Shown here piece after piece: positions 8,063-15,943 of a DNA stretch of 64,000 bases. The stretch is from Candidatus Gastranaerophilales bacterium (GTDB lineage: Bacteria; Cyanobacteriota; Vampirovibrionia; Gastranaerophilales; Gastranaerophilaceae): NCBI GenBank assembly GCA_910587815.1, contig CAJUNK010000005.1, forward strand, positions 65,484 through 129,483, in the 5' to 3' direction. The translations under genes and the position numbers were made by a program. Position 1 is the stretch's first letter. The number at the start of each line of letters is the position of its first letter. Under the pieces are notes generated by a model, which was not told the origin of the DNA, made no database searches, and worked only from the letters and a program-made list of their open reading frames with translations.

Positions 8063-8416
8063 ATGTACGCTATAGTTGAAACAGGCGGAAAGCAATACAA
8101 ACTTGAAGAAGGCAGATATGTTGATATCGAATTGCTTGATGCTAATCCTAATGACAAAGTAACTTTTGACAAGGTTGTTATGCTTGTAAATGGTAAAAAA
8201 TCCAAAGTTGGGCAGCCTTATGTTGACGGTGCTGTAGTTGAAGGCAGCATTGTTAAAAATGATAAAGCTAAAAAAATCATTGTTTTTAAACAACGTCCTA
8301 AAAAAGGATATAGAAAAAAACAAGGTCACAGACAGCAATTCAGCCGTGTTATGATTAATAAAATCAATACAAAAGCTGGTAAAAAAGCACAAGAAACTGA
8401 AGCAGGAGAAGAATAA
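8063..8416 (+). CDS. rplU: Large-subunit ribosomal protein L21 (bL21)
   Basis: 117-residue protein starting MYAIVETGGKQYKLEEGRYV, the standard L21 opening, followed by DKVTFDKVVML, VGQPYVDGAVVEGSIV and the RNA-binding tail FKQRPKKGYRKKQGHRQQFS. The frame extends upstream to 7997, but AAGGAAA at 8051-8057 and family alignment fix the start at ATG 8063. The C-terminal extension of about 15 Lys/Glu-rich residues after the usual end is unremarkable. It shares one base with the rpmA start (TAATG), the classical L21-L27 operon. Confidence 0.97.
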   Translation: MYAIVETGGKQYKLEEGRYVDIELLDANPNDKVTFDKVVMLVNGKKSKVGQPYVDGAVVEGSIVKNDKAKKIIVFKQRPKKGYRKKQGHRQQFSRVMINKINTKAGKKAQETEAGEE

Positions 8417-8670
8417 TGGCACATAAGAAAGGTGTAGGTTCGTCCAAGAACGGTAGAGATTCAGAAGCACAGCGATTAGGTGTCAAAAAGTTTGGCAACG
8501 AACAAGTGCTTGCTGGTAATATACTTGTAAGGCAAAGAGGAACAAAATTTCACCCTGGTAAAAATGTAGGCATTGGTAAAGATGATACATTATATGCCTT
8601 AATTGATGGTGTGGTAAAGTTTGAGCCTCACAGACGTGATAGAAAACAAGTAAGCGTTTATGCAAATTAA
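8416..8670 (+). CDS. rpmA: Large-subunit ribosomal protein L27 (bL27)
   Basis: 84 residues beginning MAHKKGVGSSKNGRDSEAQRLGVKKFGN, followed by NILVRQRGTKFHPGKNVGIGKDDTLYAL. This is the full family pattern. The protein starts directly at the functional N-terminus that reaches the peptidyl-transferase centre. The cleavable N-terminal leader seen in Firmicutes L27 is absent, which argues against a Firmicutes host. It overlaps rplU by one base. Confidence 0.98.
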   Translation: MAHKKGVGSSKNGRDSEAQRLGVKKFGNEQVLAGNILVRQRGTKFHPGKNVGIGKDDTLYALIDGVVKFEPHRRDRKQVSVYAN

Positions 8671-8692
8671 TTGTAGACAATAAATTATTATT

Positions 8693-8720
8693 TTGTTAGA
8701 ATAATAACGTTGTTTATAAA
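8693..8720 (+). promoter_or_regulatory. Possible promoter of tRNA-Asp
   Basis: TTGTTA (8693-8698), 16-base spacer, TATAAA (8715-8720), 39 bases ahead of the tRNA. Confidence 0.4.
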
Positions 8721-8758
8721 GCACAAAAAGAAAATTGAAAATTTAATAATAGTGGAAT

Positions 8759-8835
8759 GGGGGCGTAGCTCAGCTGGTTAGAGTGCTTGCCTGTCACGCA
8801 AGAGGTCGCGGGTTCGATACCCGTCGTCCCCGCCA
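8759..8835 (+). tRNA. tRNA-Asp(GUC)
   Basis: 77 bases with encoded CCA. Acceptor GGGGGCG pairs with CGTCCCC (one G-U); anticodon arm CTTGC-CTGTCAC-GCAAG has anticodon GTC; discriminator is G. The last 10 bases and 8 more downstream recur at 25,916-25,933, making this gene the left attachment site of the island. Confidence 0.96.
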
Positions 8836-8843
8836 TTATTATA
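8826..8843 (+). repeat. attL-like repeat, tRNA-Asp 3' end
   Basis: GTCCCCGCCATTATTATA, matched exactly at 25,916-25,933. It overlaps the last 10 bases of tRNA-Asp including CCA. Confidence 0.7.
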
Positions 8844-8846
8844 TAT

Positions 8847-8870
8847 AAAGCGCCTTATGGCGCTTTTTTA
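8847..8870 (+). terminator. Terminator after tRNA-Asp
   Basis: AAAGCGCC / GGCGCTTT stem with TTAT loop and trailing Ts. Confidence 0.85.
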
Positions 8871-8917
8871 GTATGCGGGGCCTTGGGTTCCCCTCAGTGC
8901 GTATGTATTTTTTAGTC

Positions 8918-9131
8918 CAGTTTGATTATTTCGGACAGTTTGATTATTACCCCTCAAACCCTTGATTTTATGGGATTTCTTCGGTCGGAAGTTGCTTGAT
9001 TATCCAAAAATCAAACTGGACTAAAACGGACTTTATTAGGATAAAAAGTGGGGCAAAATTCCATTAAAAAATCAAGCTATTACTGGATTGCACAGCCAGT
9101 GTGATTTTTTCGGGCAGTTTGATTATTTCGG
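8918..9131. repeat. Repeated transposase-binding-like sites at the left end of the Mu-like element
   Basis: CAGTTTGATTATTTCGG occurs at 8918-8934 and 9115-9131. A shorter copy, CAGTTTGATTATT, is at 8936-8948, and the inverted core ATCAAACTG at 9010-9018. They lie in the 690 bases without a gene between the tRNA-Asp terminator and 9,565. Mu- and Tn7-type ends carry several transposase-binding repeats in this way. The rest of the gap (9132-9564) holds only looser repeats (ACAGAAGTTG twice, ACGGAAGTTT twice) and no convincing gene. Confidence 0.55.
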
Positions 9132-9564
9132 CAAGTCCGTTTTGAAATTTAATCCCAATTTGCCGGGATTTTTTGTTTGAAGATTTTTAATTGATACGAA
9201 ACCGACACAGAAGTTGTAAAATCCATTGTAAGATAACACTTAGTTTGACAACAGAAGAAAATAGTCGGAAATACAGGCTACAAAGTCGGAAACGTAAATT
9301 CTCACGTGTTAAAATTTTAGTTTATTTTAAAGATACGGAAGTTTTTGTCCTAAAACGCAATAAATTAGTTTTGTCTTATTCATATAAATCCAATGATAAT
9401 AATAGATTTAGCAAGTTCTAAAAAGTAACACATAGTTTAAGAATGTTAAATTAAAAAACGGCTTAAACGGAAGTTTATTAGAATCTTTTACAGAAGTTGC
9501 AAAATAAAAATTTTAATGATAGAAATTTACAGAAGAACACATGTTGATAATTTAGGAATATAAA

Positions 9565-10761
9565 ATGGCAAATATCGAAAAAAGTTTAATTGATTTAAGA
9601 ACAAAGACTAATTTTAATAACATTGAAACATATGTTAGAGAACATGCTCAAAGAGTTGATTCTCGTCTTTGGATTGCATCACCATATATAGGCGAAGAAT
9701 GGCTATTTTATAGCTTATTTCAGATTAGCAAAATAAAAAAGCATAAACCTAATTTTAAATTATTAACTGATATCAACAACATATCTTATAGAAATTATAA
9801 TGTATTAAAATTTTTCATAGAAAACAATAATGCTGAATTAAGGACATTAGAACATTTACATTCAAAGATATACATAATGGATAATTATCCTGTTATAGCT
9901 TCAGCAAACCTTACTTATTATGGATTTTATGTAAATTTCGAATCGGCGGTTGCGGGAGATAATCTTGATATTGAGAGATATGAACAGCTGTATAATGAGC
10001 ATTGGAACATGGGGAAAACGGTTGATGAAGATTTGTTGAAAATTGCATTAGAAAATTCTACATATCAAGATATTGAAGCCTATAATCCTAATGTTAAACC
10101 TATAAGAAAACTCCCAAAAGAACTTACTGAAAAGTGTAATTATGAACAATTTTTAAGAGAATTCAATAAATTATCGGAAAAATACTTATCTTATGGGCGA
10201 ATTTGGGAAAGTACATCATTGAAATTTGAAATTGATAGTTTTTTAAATTACTTATTTCATCATTCAGAAAGTCATTCTTCACAAGAGTATTATTATATTA
10301 ATGAAATTAATCCAATGGCTAGTGATTTATTATTAAAACAATGTATTAATGAATTTCAAGAATGGGTTGTGCTTGAAACTACATGGGATAATGAAACAAT
10401 AAGAGAAACATATAAAAATAATGCATTAAGCATATTTGCAGAAGAAAATAGTAATAATGTAACAATTGAAGATATAGCTGCATTTCTTTCCAATAATATA
10501 AATACATATCTTACTAATGCCGCTCGTTTTAATTGGAGTCAAAAGTTTATTGAAAAGAACAATTCTCAAAACGTGTATAATTTTATTATGAAATTAAAAA
10601 ATAGTACACCAAAAGATATTGATAAGTTAGTTAAAAAATCTGAAGTTGCTTATATGGGTGAATCTACACTTCAGGAATTATTAGGGTTAATTAGAGAAGA
10701 TTTACCAATAAGAAATGAAAATACAAATGCCGGATTACGATATCTAGGATATAATGTTTAG
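9565..10761 (+). CDS. Phospholipase D-like (HKD) protein, possible nuclease
   Basis: 398 residues. The N-terminal 150 residues hold one phospholipase-D-type half-site: IASPYIGEEWL, then HLHSKIYIMD (HxK) followed by ASANLTYYGFYVNFESAVA, the strand-turn that follows HKD in PLD-like nucleases. Only one HxK is seen, so the active form would be a dimer. The remaining 250 residues are helical and unrecognised. PLD-like domains in mobile elements often belong to restriction or abortive-infection enzymes; that role is an inference from location. It stands alone between the left-end repeats and the convergent Mor-like gene. GGAATA precedes the ATG. Confidence 0.7.
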   Translation: MANIEKSLIDLRTKTNFNNIETYVREHAQRVDSRLWIASPYIGEEWLFYSLFQISKIKKHKPNFKLLTDINNISYRNYNVLKFFIENNNAELRTLEHLHSKIYIMDNYPVIASANLTYYGFYVNFESAVAGDNLDIERYEQLYNEHWNMGKTVDEDLLKIALENSTYQDIEAYNPNVKPIRKLPKELTEKCNYEQFLREFNKLSEKYLSYGRIWESTSLKFEIDSFLNYLFHHSESHSSQEYYYINEINPMASDLLLKQCINEFQEWVVLETTWDNETIRETYKNNALSIFAEENSNNVTIEDIAAFLSNNINTYLTNAARFNWSQKFIEKNNSQNVYNFIMKLKNSTPKDIDKLVKKSEVAYMGESTLQELLGLIREDLPIRNENTNAGLRYLGYNV

Positions 10762-10770
10762 TTTTAAAAA

Positions 10771-11070
10771 TTACAAAGCATTTTTGCCATTATATTTTTT
10801 TATAATCTTAAATATATAACCTTCAGTAATTCCGCAAGCTCTTACTAATTTGAGTCTAGAGTGTTTGGTTCTATCATAGTTATCTAAAATATATTGGTGT
10901 TTGTATTTCATTAAGCTTGTTTTAGGAATAAAAAAGTCTCTTCCTGCATAATTTAGCATTATTTTCTTTGTTGCTTCAAACCCAATCAGAGAGATAAGGG
11001 TTTGCAATTCCTCATTTTCAATAGATTCTTCAGTAATGTATTTTGCCCATTCCGGTTCGTTATAGTTCAT
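10771..11070 (-). CDS. Mor-family transcription activator-like protein
   Basis: About 99 residues from ATG 11070 (TTG 11088 would add six). The middle reads LQTLISLIGFEATKKIMLNYAGRDFFIPK, matching the dimerisation core of phage Mu Mor/C proteins, which activate middle or late transcription. The C-terminal RLKLVRACGITEGYIFKIIKK is a helix-turn-helix. Divergent from the transposase gene, with 149 bp between the two start codons. A Mor-type activator next to MuA- and MuB-like genes supports derivation from a transposable phage, although no virion gene is present. Confidence 0.7.
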   Translation of the reverse strand: MNYNEPEWAKYITEESIENEELQTLISLIGFEATKKIMLNYAGRDFFIPKTSLMKYKHQYILDNYDRTKHSRLKLVRACGITEGYIFKIIKKYNGKNAL

Positions 11071-11219
11071 AAAAATATAATACCACAAATAAATATTTTA
11101 CTAGAATTTTACTGTATATTATTCTACTAAACAAATCATGTGACATGTCTATTGTAGTTTGCATCTAGATTTTTCCATCCCGATTATATTTAAATTATTT
11201 TAATAATTTGGAGGAGAGG

Positions 11220-13154
11220 ATGAATTATAATTGGATAACCACAAATGAATTAAGTGAAATATTGGATATTTCAACAAGTGCAATTCGCCAAAATATTAAA
11301 AAAGGGAAATACCAAGTTAGGAAAGTTTGCAAATGGTATGAAATATTTATTCCCAGTTTAGATATTGAAATTCAAAATAAAATAAGAACTCAAAAAGAAA
11401 ATACTTCAATCGCTTTAAAAGATATTCAATATTCTGAGGAAGATAAAAAACTGGCCTTAACTAAATTTGATTTAGTAATGCAATGGCGAAATTTTACAGT
11501 TAACTACAAAGGTGGAAAAGTTGAATCCGTAAAAGATTTTATGAAAATCTATGATATTCGTTATAAGAATTCTCAAGCCTACGTAAAAATAAACAAAGTA
11601 AGTCCTGCCACAATGTTCAGATGGAATAAAAAATTAAAAGATTGTAATGATAATTGGCAGATTTTACTGAATAAATATAAAGGTTTTACAAAAACAACAC
11701 AATTATCTGAGATTGAGAAAGAAATATTCTTAAAATTTTTACTTCACCCCAACCAAACAAACATTGGAAAAGCAATAAAATTAACAAAATATGTTTTACA
11801 AGAAAAGGGTATTACTGATTTTTGTTGTGATATGACTTATCGTCGTTTTGCAAGAAAATATATCCAAGAACACTATGATTTATGGGTGTTTTCAAGAGAG
11901 GGAGGAAAAGCTTTAAAAGATAAAGTTATTCCTTATATAGAAAGAGATATTTCACAACTTGAAGTTGGTGAAGTAATTATTGGTGATGGTCATAAACTTG
12001 CATTTCAAGTTATTAATCCTTTTGATGGTAAATTATGCAGACCAACTCTTGTTGCTTATCAGGATTGGAAATCAGGTGCAATAGTCGGGTTTGAAGTTAT
12101 GTTAGAAGAAAACACTCAATGCATTGCTTCTGCACTTAGAAATTCCATTATAAATCTTGGCAAAATACCTAAATATATTTATCAAGATAATGGAAAAGCT
12201 TTTAAGGCTGATTATTTCACTAATTTAGATGGAATAACAGGTTTATTTGTCAGACTTGGAATAACACCAATTTTTGCTCAACCTTATAATGCAAAAGCAA
12301 AACCTATTGAAAGATTATTTAGAGAAATGCAAGATAGTTTTGAAAGGCTGTTACCATCGTTTGTAGGCTCTTGTATTGACAATCAACCGGCTTATTTAAA
12401 ACGAAATGAGAAAATTCACAAAAAATGTCACTCTAATTATGTTCCGACAATTGAGCAAGTCATTAAATTGCTGAATTACTGGTTAAGTTTCCATTATTCA
12501 ATGCCTTGTAAAAACGTGGAAGGGAAAACTATCGGTGAAGTTCTAGAAAGCGGAAAGGGTAATGGGGTAGATACATCAATGCTTGACGACTTAATGATGG
12601 TATCTGAAATTAAAAAGATTGGAAGAAATGGTATTAGATTTTTAAAATCAGATTATTGTGATGAAAGTTTATACGGGTTAAGAATAAAAGCCGTTATAAA
12701 ATATAGTTTATTTGATTTATCTGAAATTAAAGTTTATGACACTAATGGAAAATTTATCTGCATAGCAAAACAAATGGAAGCAACAAATCCTCTTGCAAAT
12801 TATACAGGTGATGCCAAAGATATTGAAGAATTTAAACAAAAGATAAAACAGCAAAAACGACTTGAACAGCAAACCGTTAAGAAGTATTTTGCAGAACTTA
12901 AAAAAGATAAAATAGGAATTCCTCTTTTAGAAGACAATTATAGCGATTACAATCCTATCGATGATAAAAAGTTGTACCTTAGCGAATTTAAAGATTTTGA
13001 GGAAGATAACAGTCCACCGAAATTTCATAACAGATACGAAAAATATGATTATTTAAAGAAAAAGGATACTTTAACTTTAGAGGAAGAAAATTGGATTTGT
13101 AATTACGAACGGTCGGATGAATTTCAGTTAATTTATAGTGCTGAAGGAAGGTAA
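11220..13154 (+). CDS. MuA-like DDE transposase
   Basis: 644 residues from ATG 11220, preceded by GGAGGAGAGG. The N-terminus (WITTNELSEILDISTSAIRQNI...YQVRKV) is a MuA-type winged-helix DNA-binding domain. The catalytic core has the triad: Asp in IIGDGHKL (about residue 256), Asp in IYQDNGKAF (about 323) and Glu in AKPIERLFREMQ (about 364), followed by the Mu transposase beta-barrel region and a basic, coiled C-terminus (EEFKQKIKQQKRLEQQ) of the kind that contacts MuB. It cuts and joins the element's ends. Five bases separate it from the ATPase gene, one operon. Confidence 0.88.
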   Translation: MNYNWITTNELSEILDISTSAIRQNIKKGKYQVRKVCKWYEIFIPSLDIEIQNKIRTQKENTSIALKDIQYSEEDKKLALTKFDLVMQWRNFTVNYKGGKVESVKDFMKIYDIRYKNSQAYVKINKVSPATMFRWNKKLKDCNDNWQILLNKYKGFTKTTQLSEIEKEIFLKFLLHPNQTNIGKAIKLTKYVLQEKGITDFCCDMTYRRFARKYIQEHYDLWVFSREGGKALKDKVIPYIERDISQLEVGEVIIGDGHKLAFQVINPFDGKLCRPTLVAYQDWKSGAIVGFEVMLEENTQCIASALRNSIINLGKIPKYIYQDNGKAFKADYFTNLDGITGLFVRLGITPIFAQPYNAKAKPIERLFREMQDSFERLLPSFVGSCIDNQPAYLKRNEKIHKKCHSNYVPTIEQVIKLLNYWLSFHYSMPCKNVEGKTIGEVLESGKGNGVDTSMLDDLMMVSEIKKIGRNGIRFLKSDYCDESLYGLRIKAVIKYSLFDLSEIKVYDTNGKFICIAKQMEATNPLANYTGDAKDIEEFKQKIKQQKRLEQQTVKKYFAELKKDKIGIPLLEDNYSDYNPIDDKKLYLSEFKDFEEDNSPPKFHNRYEKYDYLKKKDTLTLEEENWICNYERSDEFQLIYSAEGR

Positions 13155-13159
13155 TAAGC

Positions 13160-13834
13160 ATGAAAAATATATTTGTTAAGACAAAAAATGTAAAAGCATT
13201 TATTGCATTAGCAACTAATTTAAAACATACTCAAAAGAATATACCAAAAATGGGGTTAGTATATGGTGATCCCGGTTTAGGTAAAACTAATGCGATTTTA
13301 TGGTGGTCATTAAAGCAAAATGCAATAATAGTTACAGCTAAAAACGGAATGACAACAAGATGGTTTTTATCAGAATTGGTGGCAGATTTAGGAGAAACTC
13401 CCCAATACAATATCCCTGCTTTATTTGAACAAGCTGCCCGTAAACTTATAGAAAAACCTCAAATGCTAATTATAGATGAAGTCGATTATTTAATAAACGA
13501 ATCAAGAGCAATTGAAACCATCAGAGATTTACATGATAAAACAGGAATTCCTGTTTTATTGGTTGGTATGGGCGCAGTTGATAAGAAACTTCGCAGGTAC
13601 AAACACCTTTTCGATAGAATTATTGATATTTATAAATTTGAGCCTTTTAATCTTGATGATGTAAAAGAAATAATAAGAACAATTTCCGATGTTTATATTG
13701 AGGATGAAGTAATTGAAGAAATGCATAAACGAGCAAACCGATTTCGTCAAATAGTAAAAATATTAACAAAAATTGAACATCTTGCACAAAGTGAAGGTTA
13801 TACAAAAATAACGAAAGAAGAATTGGGATGGTAA
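13160..13834 (+). CDS. MuB/TnsC-like AAA+ ATPase, transposition target selector
   Basis: 224-residue ATPase with Walker A GDPGLGKT (near residue 35), Walker B MLIIDEVDYL (near 110) and sensor region VPVLLVGMGAVDKKLRRY. The C-terminal helical lid ends in FRQIVKILTKIEHLAQ. In Mu-type systems this ATPase binds target DNA, protects the element from self-insertion and stimulates the transposase. It is shorter than phage MuB (about 310) and lacks its N-terminal HTH. Operon with the genes on both sides, one base apart from the next start. Confidence 0.85.
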   Translation: MKNIFVKTKNVKAFIALATNLKHTQKNIPKMGLVYGDPGLGKTNAILWWSLKQNAIIVTAKNGMTTRWFLSELVADLGETPQYNIPALFEQAARKLIEKPQMLIIDEVDYLINESRAIETIRDLHDKTGIPVLLVGMGAVDKKLRRYKHLFDRIIDIYKFEPFNLDDVKEIIRTISDVYIEDEVIEEMHKRANRFRQIVKILTKIEHLAQSEGYTKITKEELGW

Positions 13835-13835
13835 T

Positions 13836-14606
13836 ATGACAAGACGAAAAAAGAGATTAATAGAAAAACAAATAGAAGTTGTTGCTAAAAAATTAAGTAT
13901 TTTTACTTTGAATGATCTTGAAGTTTTATTAGAAAAACCCCGATTAGAACTCATACAAAGTTTGGAATTTTTAGTTTCAAAAAATATACTAAAGCATGAG
14001 GATAATTCATATATCTTTATACCTCCTAAAAATAAGACAATTAAAGCTGAAGAACCTAATAATCAAGAAAATTCTTTAGTTCATTGTTTACCTTTTAGGC
14101 CCCAAAAGCCAAAAGAAATTTATTTGCTTAACATTAATGAAATGGATGGTTTTGTAGATTATTTCTTTGCGCCTAAGCATATAAAAGATAGAATTAAAAC
14201 AATGTTTAAAGTTATAAAAGAAGCCCAAGGTAAAAAAGGAAATAAATTAAAAGAAATTCTTGATAAAAATAATGTTTCTATAGATAAATACAAGAAGTAT
14301 AAATATGAATTTACAAATAATGGTTTAGTTAATGTGCTTGGAAAATCCACACAAGAACCGGGAGAAATTTTTTATTTTTATAAAGAATATTATCTTTCAC
14401 CTAAGCAATTGAGTTCTAATGATGCTTGGGAACTGGCAATTCAAAGATTTGAAAAATTGATAAAGTTGCGATTGAATCGAAGTAAAATTACGCCTCCTAA
14501 AACTATGTATAATTGGTTAAAGCAAGAATATACAATAGAACAAATTGAAAAATTTAGAAATTATAACTTTTCAGAATTTGATACCGAAAAATTATTTCAT
14601 GAGTAA
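13836..14606 (+). CDS. Unknown third gene of the Mu-like transposition operon
   Basis: 256 residues, lysine-rich. The N-terminus (RRKKRLIEKQIEVVAKKLSIFTLNDLEVLLEKPRLELIQSLEFLVSKNILKHED) looks like a winged helix, with a recognition helix and a wing ending in NSYIFIPP. The middle (MDGFVDYFFAPKHIKDRIKTMFKVIKEAQGKKGNKLKEIL) and the C-terminus are helical. It shows none of the TniQ zinc motifs or a nuclease motif. Position directly behind MuA and MuB suggests an accessory DNA-binding factor for end recognition, target choice or regulation. A strong terminator follows at once, marking the end of the module. Confidence 0.6.
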   Translation: MTRRKKRLIEKQIEVVAKKLSIFTLNDLEVLLEKPRLELIQSLEFLVSKNILKHEDNSYIFIPPKNKTIKAEEPNNQENSLVHCLPFRPQKPKEIYLLNINEMDGFVDYFFAPKHIKDRIKTMFKVIKEAQGKKGNKLKEILDKNNVSIDKYKKYKYEFTNNGLVNVLGKSTQEPGEIFYFYKEYYLSPKQLSSNDAWELAIQRFEKLIKLRLNRSKITPPKTMYNWLKQEYTIEQIEKFRNYNFSEFDTEKLFHE

Positions 14607-14611
14607 TTTGC

Positions 14612-14640
14612 AAAAAGAGTTTGATAATCAAACTCTTTTT
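14612..14640 (+). terminator. Terminator of the transposition operon
   Basis: Perfect palindrome AAAAAGAGTTTGAT / AATCAAACTCTTTTT ending in Ts, 6 bases after the last gene. Its stem contains GTTTGAT, also the core of the left-end repeats, probably by chance. The remaining 190 bases up to AbiH show nothing else. Confidence 0.8.
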
Positions 14641-14830
14641 ATTTTGCCCTATTTTTAATTTTTATTTAATTTTGATATAACTTTACCAGAATTAAAATTA
14701 AATCTATTAGAGAGGAGTTTGAACACTTTTTGAACAGGGTTTAAATAATCTTTAAGTGCAATAAATTGTATTTTTACAAATTAGGCTAATTTTACATTAG
14801 TTATCAAAGTGGTTTTATTTGATTGTTAAA

Positions 14831-15943
14831 TTAATTTTTGGTCAATGTCATCTCTTCTTGTGGAATTAAAATTCCCCTTTGTGGATCATCCTGTTTTATA
14901 AATCTAACTTTAGTCATTGTTTCTTCTTCGCCTATTATTTCTGTAACATTTCTTATCAGCCTATCCAATGCTTCTTGTGTATGATAATAAACATTAATTT
15001 TTGAATTTTCTTTTGCAAGAAAGATATGTCTCAAAATATTATGATCCGCTGTATCAAGCGAATGACCTATTACATGAAAAATTGGTTCAATTACTCTCTT
15101 TTTATTTTTAAGATCTCCAAGTAATTCTTGATATGCCTCTATTGTTCCATAATGATGTCTTTGATTATGCTTTTTAAAAATATTAAATTCAACATTAATT
15201 TCTTCATTTAAATCATTTGGCAAGTGATTATAAAAAGAATGAGTACCAAGTATCAAATTACATTCACTAGAATTGCAAACCTTGCCATGCACATAAATAC
15301 ACTTTGGTTTTATTGCTCCATATATGTTGGGTAAAGGATATAATTTTTCACAAGTATCAGTATAGTTAAAATTCAAAACCCTAACTGAGTTACGATTAGC
15401 TAATGAGAATTTATATTTTTTACTGCCAATCTTTGGCATAATTTCATTTGTCAAATATTTATCAAAAATTTCTGTAACTTCACGCAATTGATCATACAAA
15501 AAGTTTATAAATCCCTTATATGTTTTAAAATAATACGAATAATTTATTTTATCTTTGTTGAAACACGCATATTCTCTTTCTCCGGTTTGGTGCGATCCTT
15601 TTATATGTTTTAACTTATCAATTATTCTTCCTAAATCAAAAATATCATCCGAATAATAGTTGGTTTCAGGATAATACCACATGGAAAAATATCTATTCGT
15701 ATAATTCTTTATAAGATATTCCCCACCTTTATTAATATTTGTGATTACATTATAAATTTCTTCTTCCAAATCAATCCATTTATTGCCAAGTTCCTGTTTG
15801 CGATTATAAAAATGTTTTAGCCAAACATTTCCACCAATAATGTTATTTTTTCGACAATAATTTAAAAAATCCGTATACGAAGTTTTTAAGTCGTGTGCTA
15901 AATCAAATCCGTTTCCTAAAATCAAAATATCCATATAATTCAC
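14831..15943 (-). CDS. AbiH-family abortive infection protein
   Basis: 370 residues. The opening MDILILGNGFDLAHDLKTSYTDFLNYC is the hallmark of AbiH proteins, a nucleotide-binding-like loop followed by a helix. Further family-like stretches are VRVLNFNYTDT, IYVHGKVCNSSECNLILGTH and FHVIGHSLDTADHNIL, which recall the SIR2-like fold of related families. AbiH in lactococci aborts phage infection; mechanism unknown. GTG 15943 overlaps the hsdS stop by 4 bases, but ATG 15934, 8 bases behind AAAGGTG, fits the family start better. It is the last gene of the minus-strand defence operon that begins with hsdR. Confidence 0.85.
   Translation of the reverse strand: MNYMDILILGNGFDLAHDLKTSYTDFLNYCRKNNIIGGNVWLKHFYNRKQELGNKWIDLEEEIYNVITNINKGGEYLIKNYTNRYFSMWYYPETNYYSDDIFDLGRIIDKLKHIKGSHQTGEREYACFNKDKINYSYYFKTYKGFINFLYDQLREVTEIFDKYLTNEIMPKIGSKKYKFSLANRNSVRVLNFNYTDTCEKLYPLPNIYGAIKPKCIYVHGKVCNSSECNLILGTHSFYNHLPNDLNEEINVEFNIFKKHNQRHHYGTIEAYQELLGDLKNKKRVIEPIFHVIGHSLDTADHNILRHIFLAKENSKINVYYHTQEALDRLIRNVTEIIGEEETMTKVRFIKQDDPQRGILIPQEEMTLTKN

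Noticed and set aside
9191..9421. 76-codon plus-strand frame
   Set aside because: Lies in the repeat-rich left end of the element, lacks a ribosome-binding site and gives a biased basic peptide.
8880..14640. CRISPR-associated (CAST-type) transposon, suggested by insertion behind a tRNA
   Set aside because: No cas gene, no CRISPR repeat-spacer array and no TniQ zinc motif are present. The ATPase and transposase look Mu-like.
14612..14640. GTTTGAT-containing palindrome as right end of the transposon
   Set aside because: It is a perfect terminator with trailing Ts just behind a stop codon, and matches the left-end repeats over only about seven bases.
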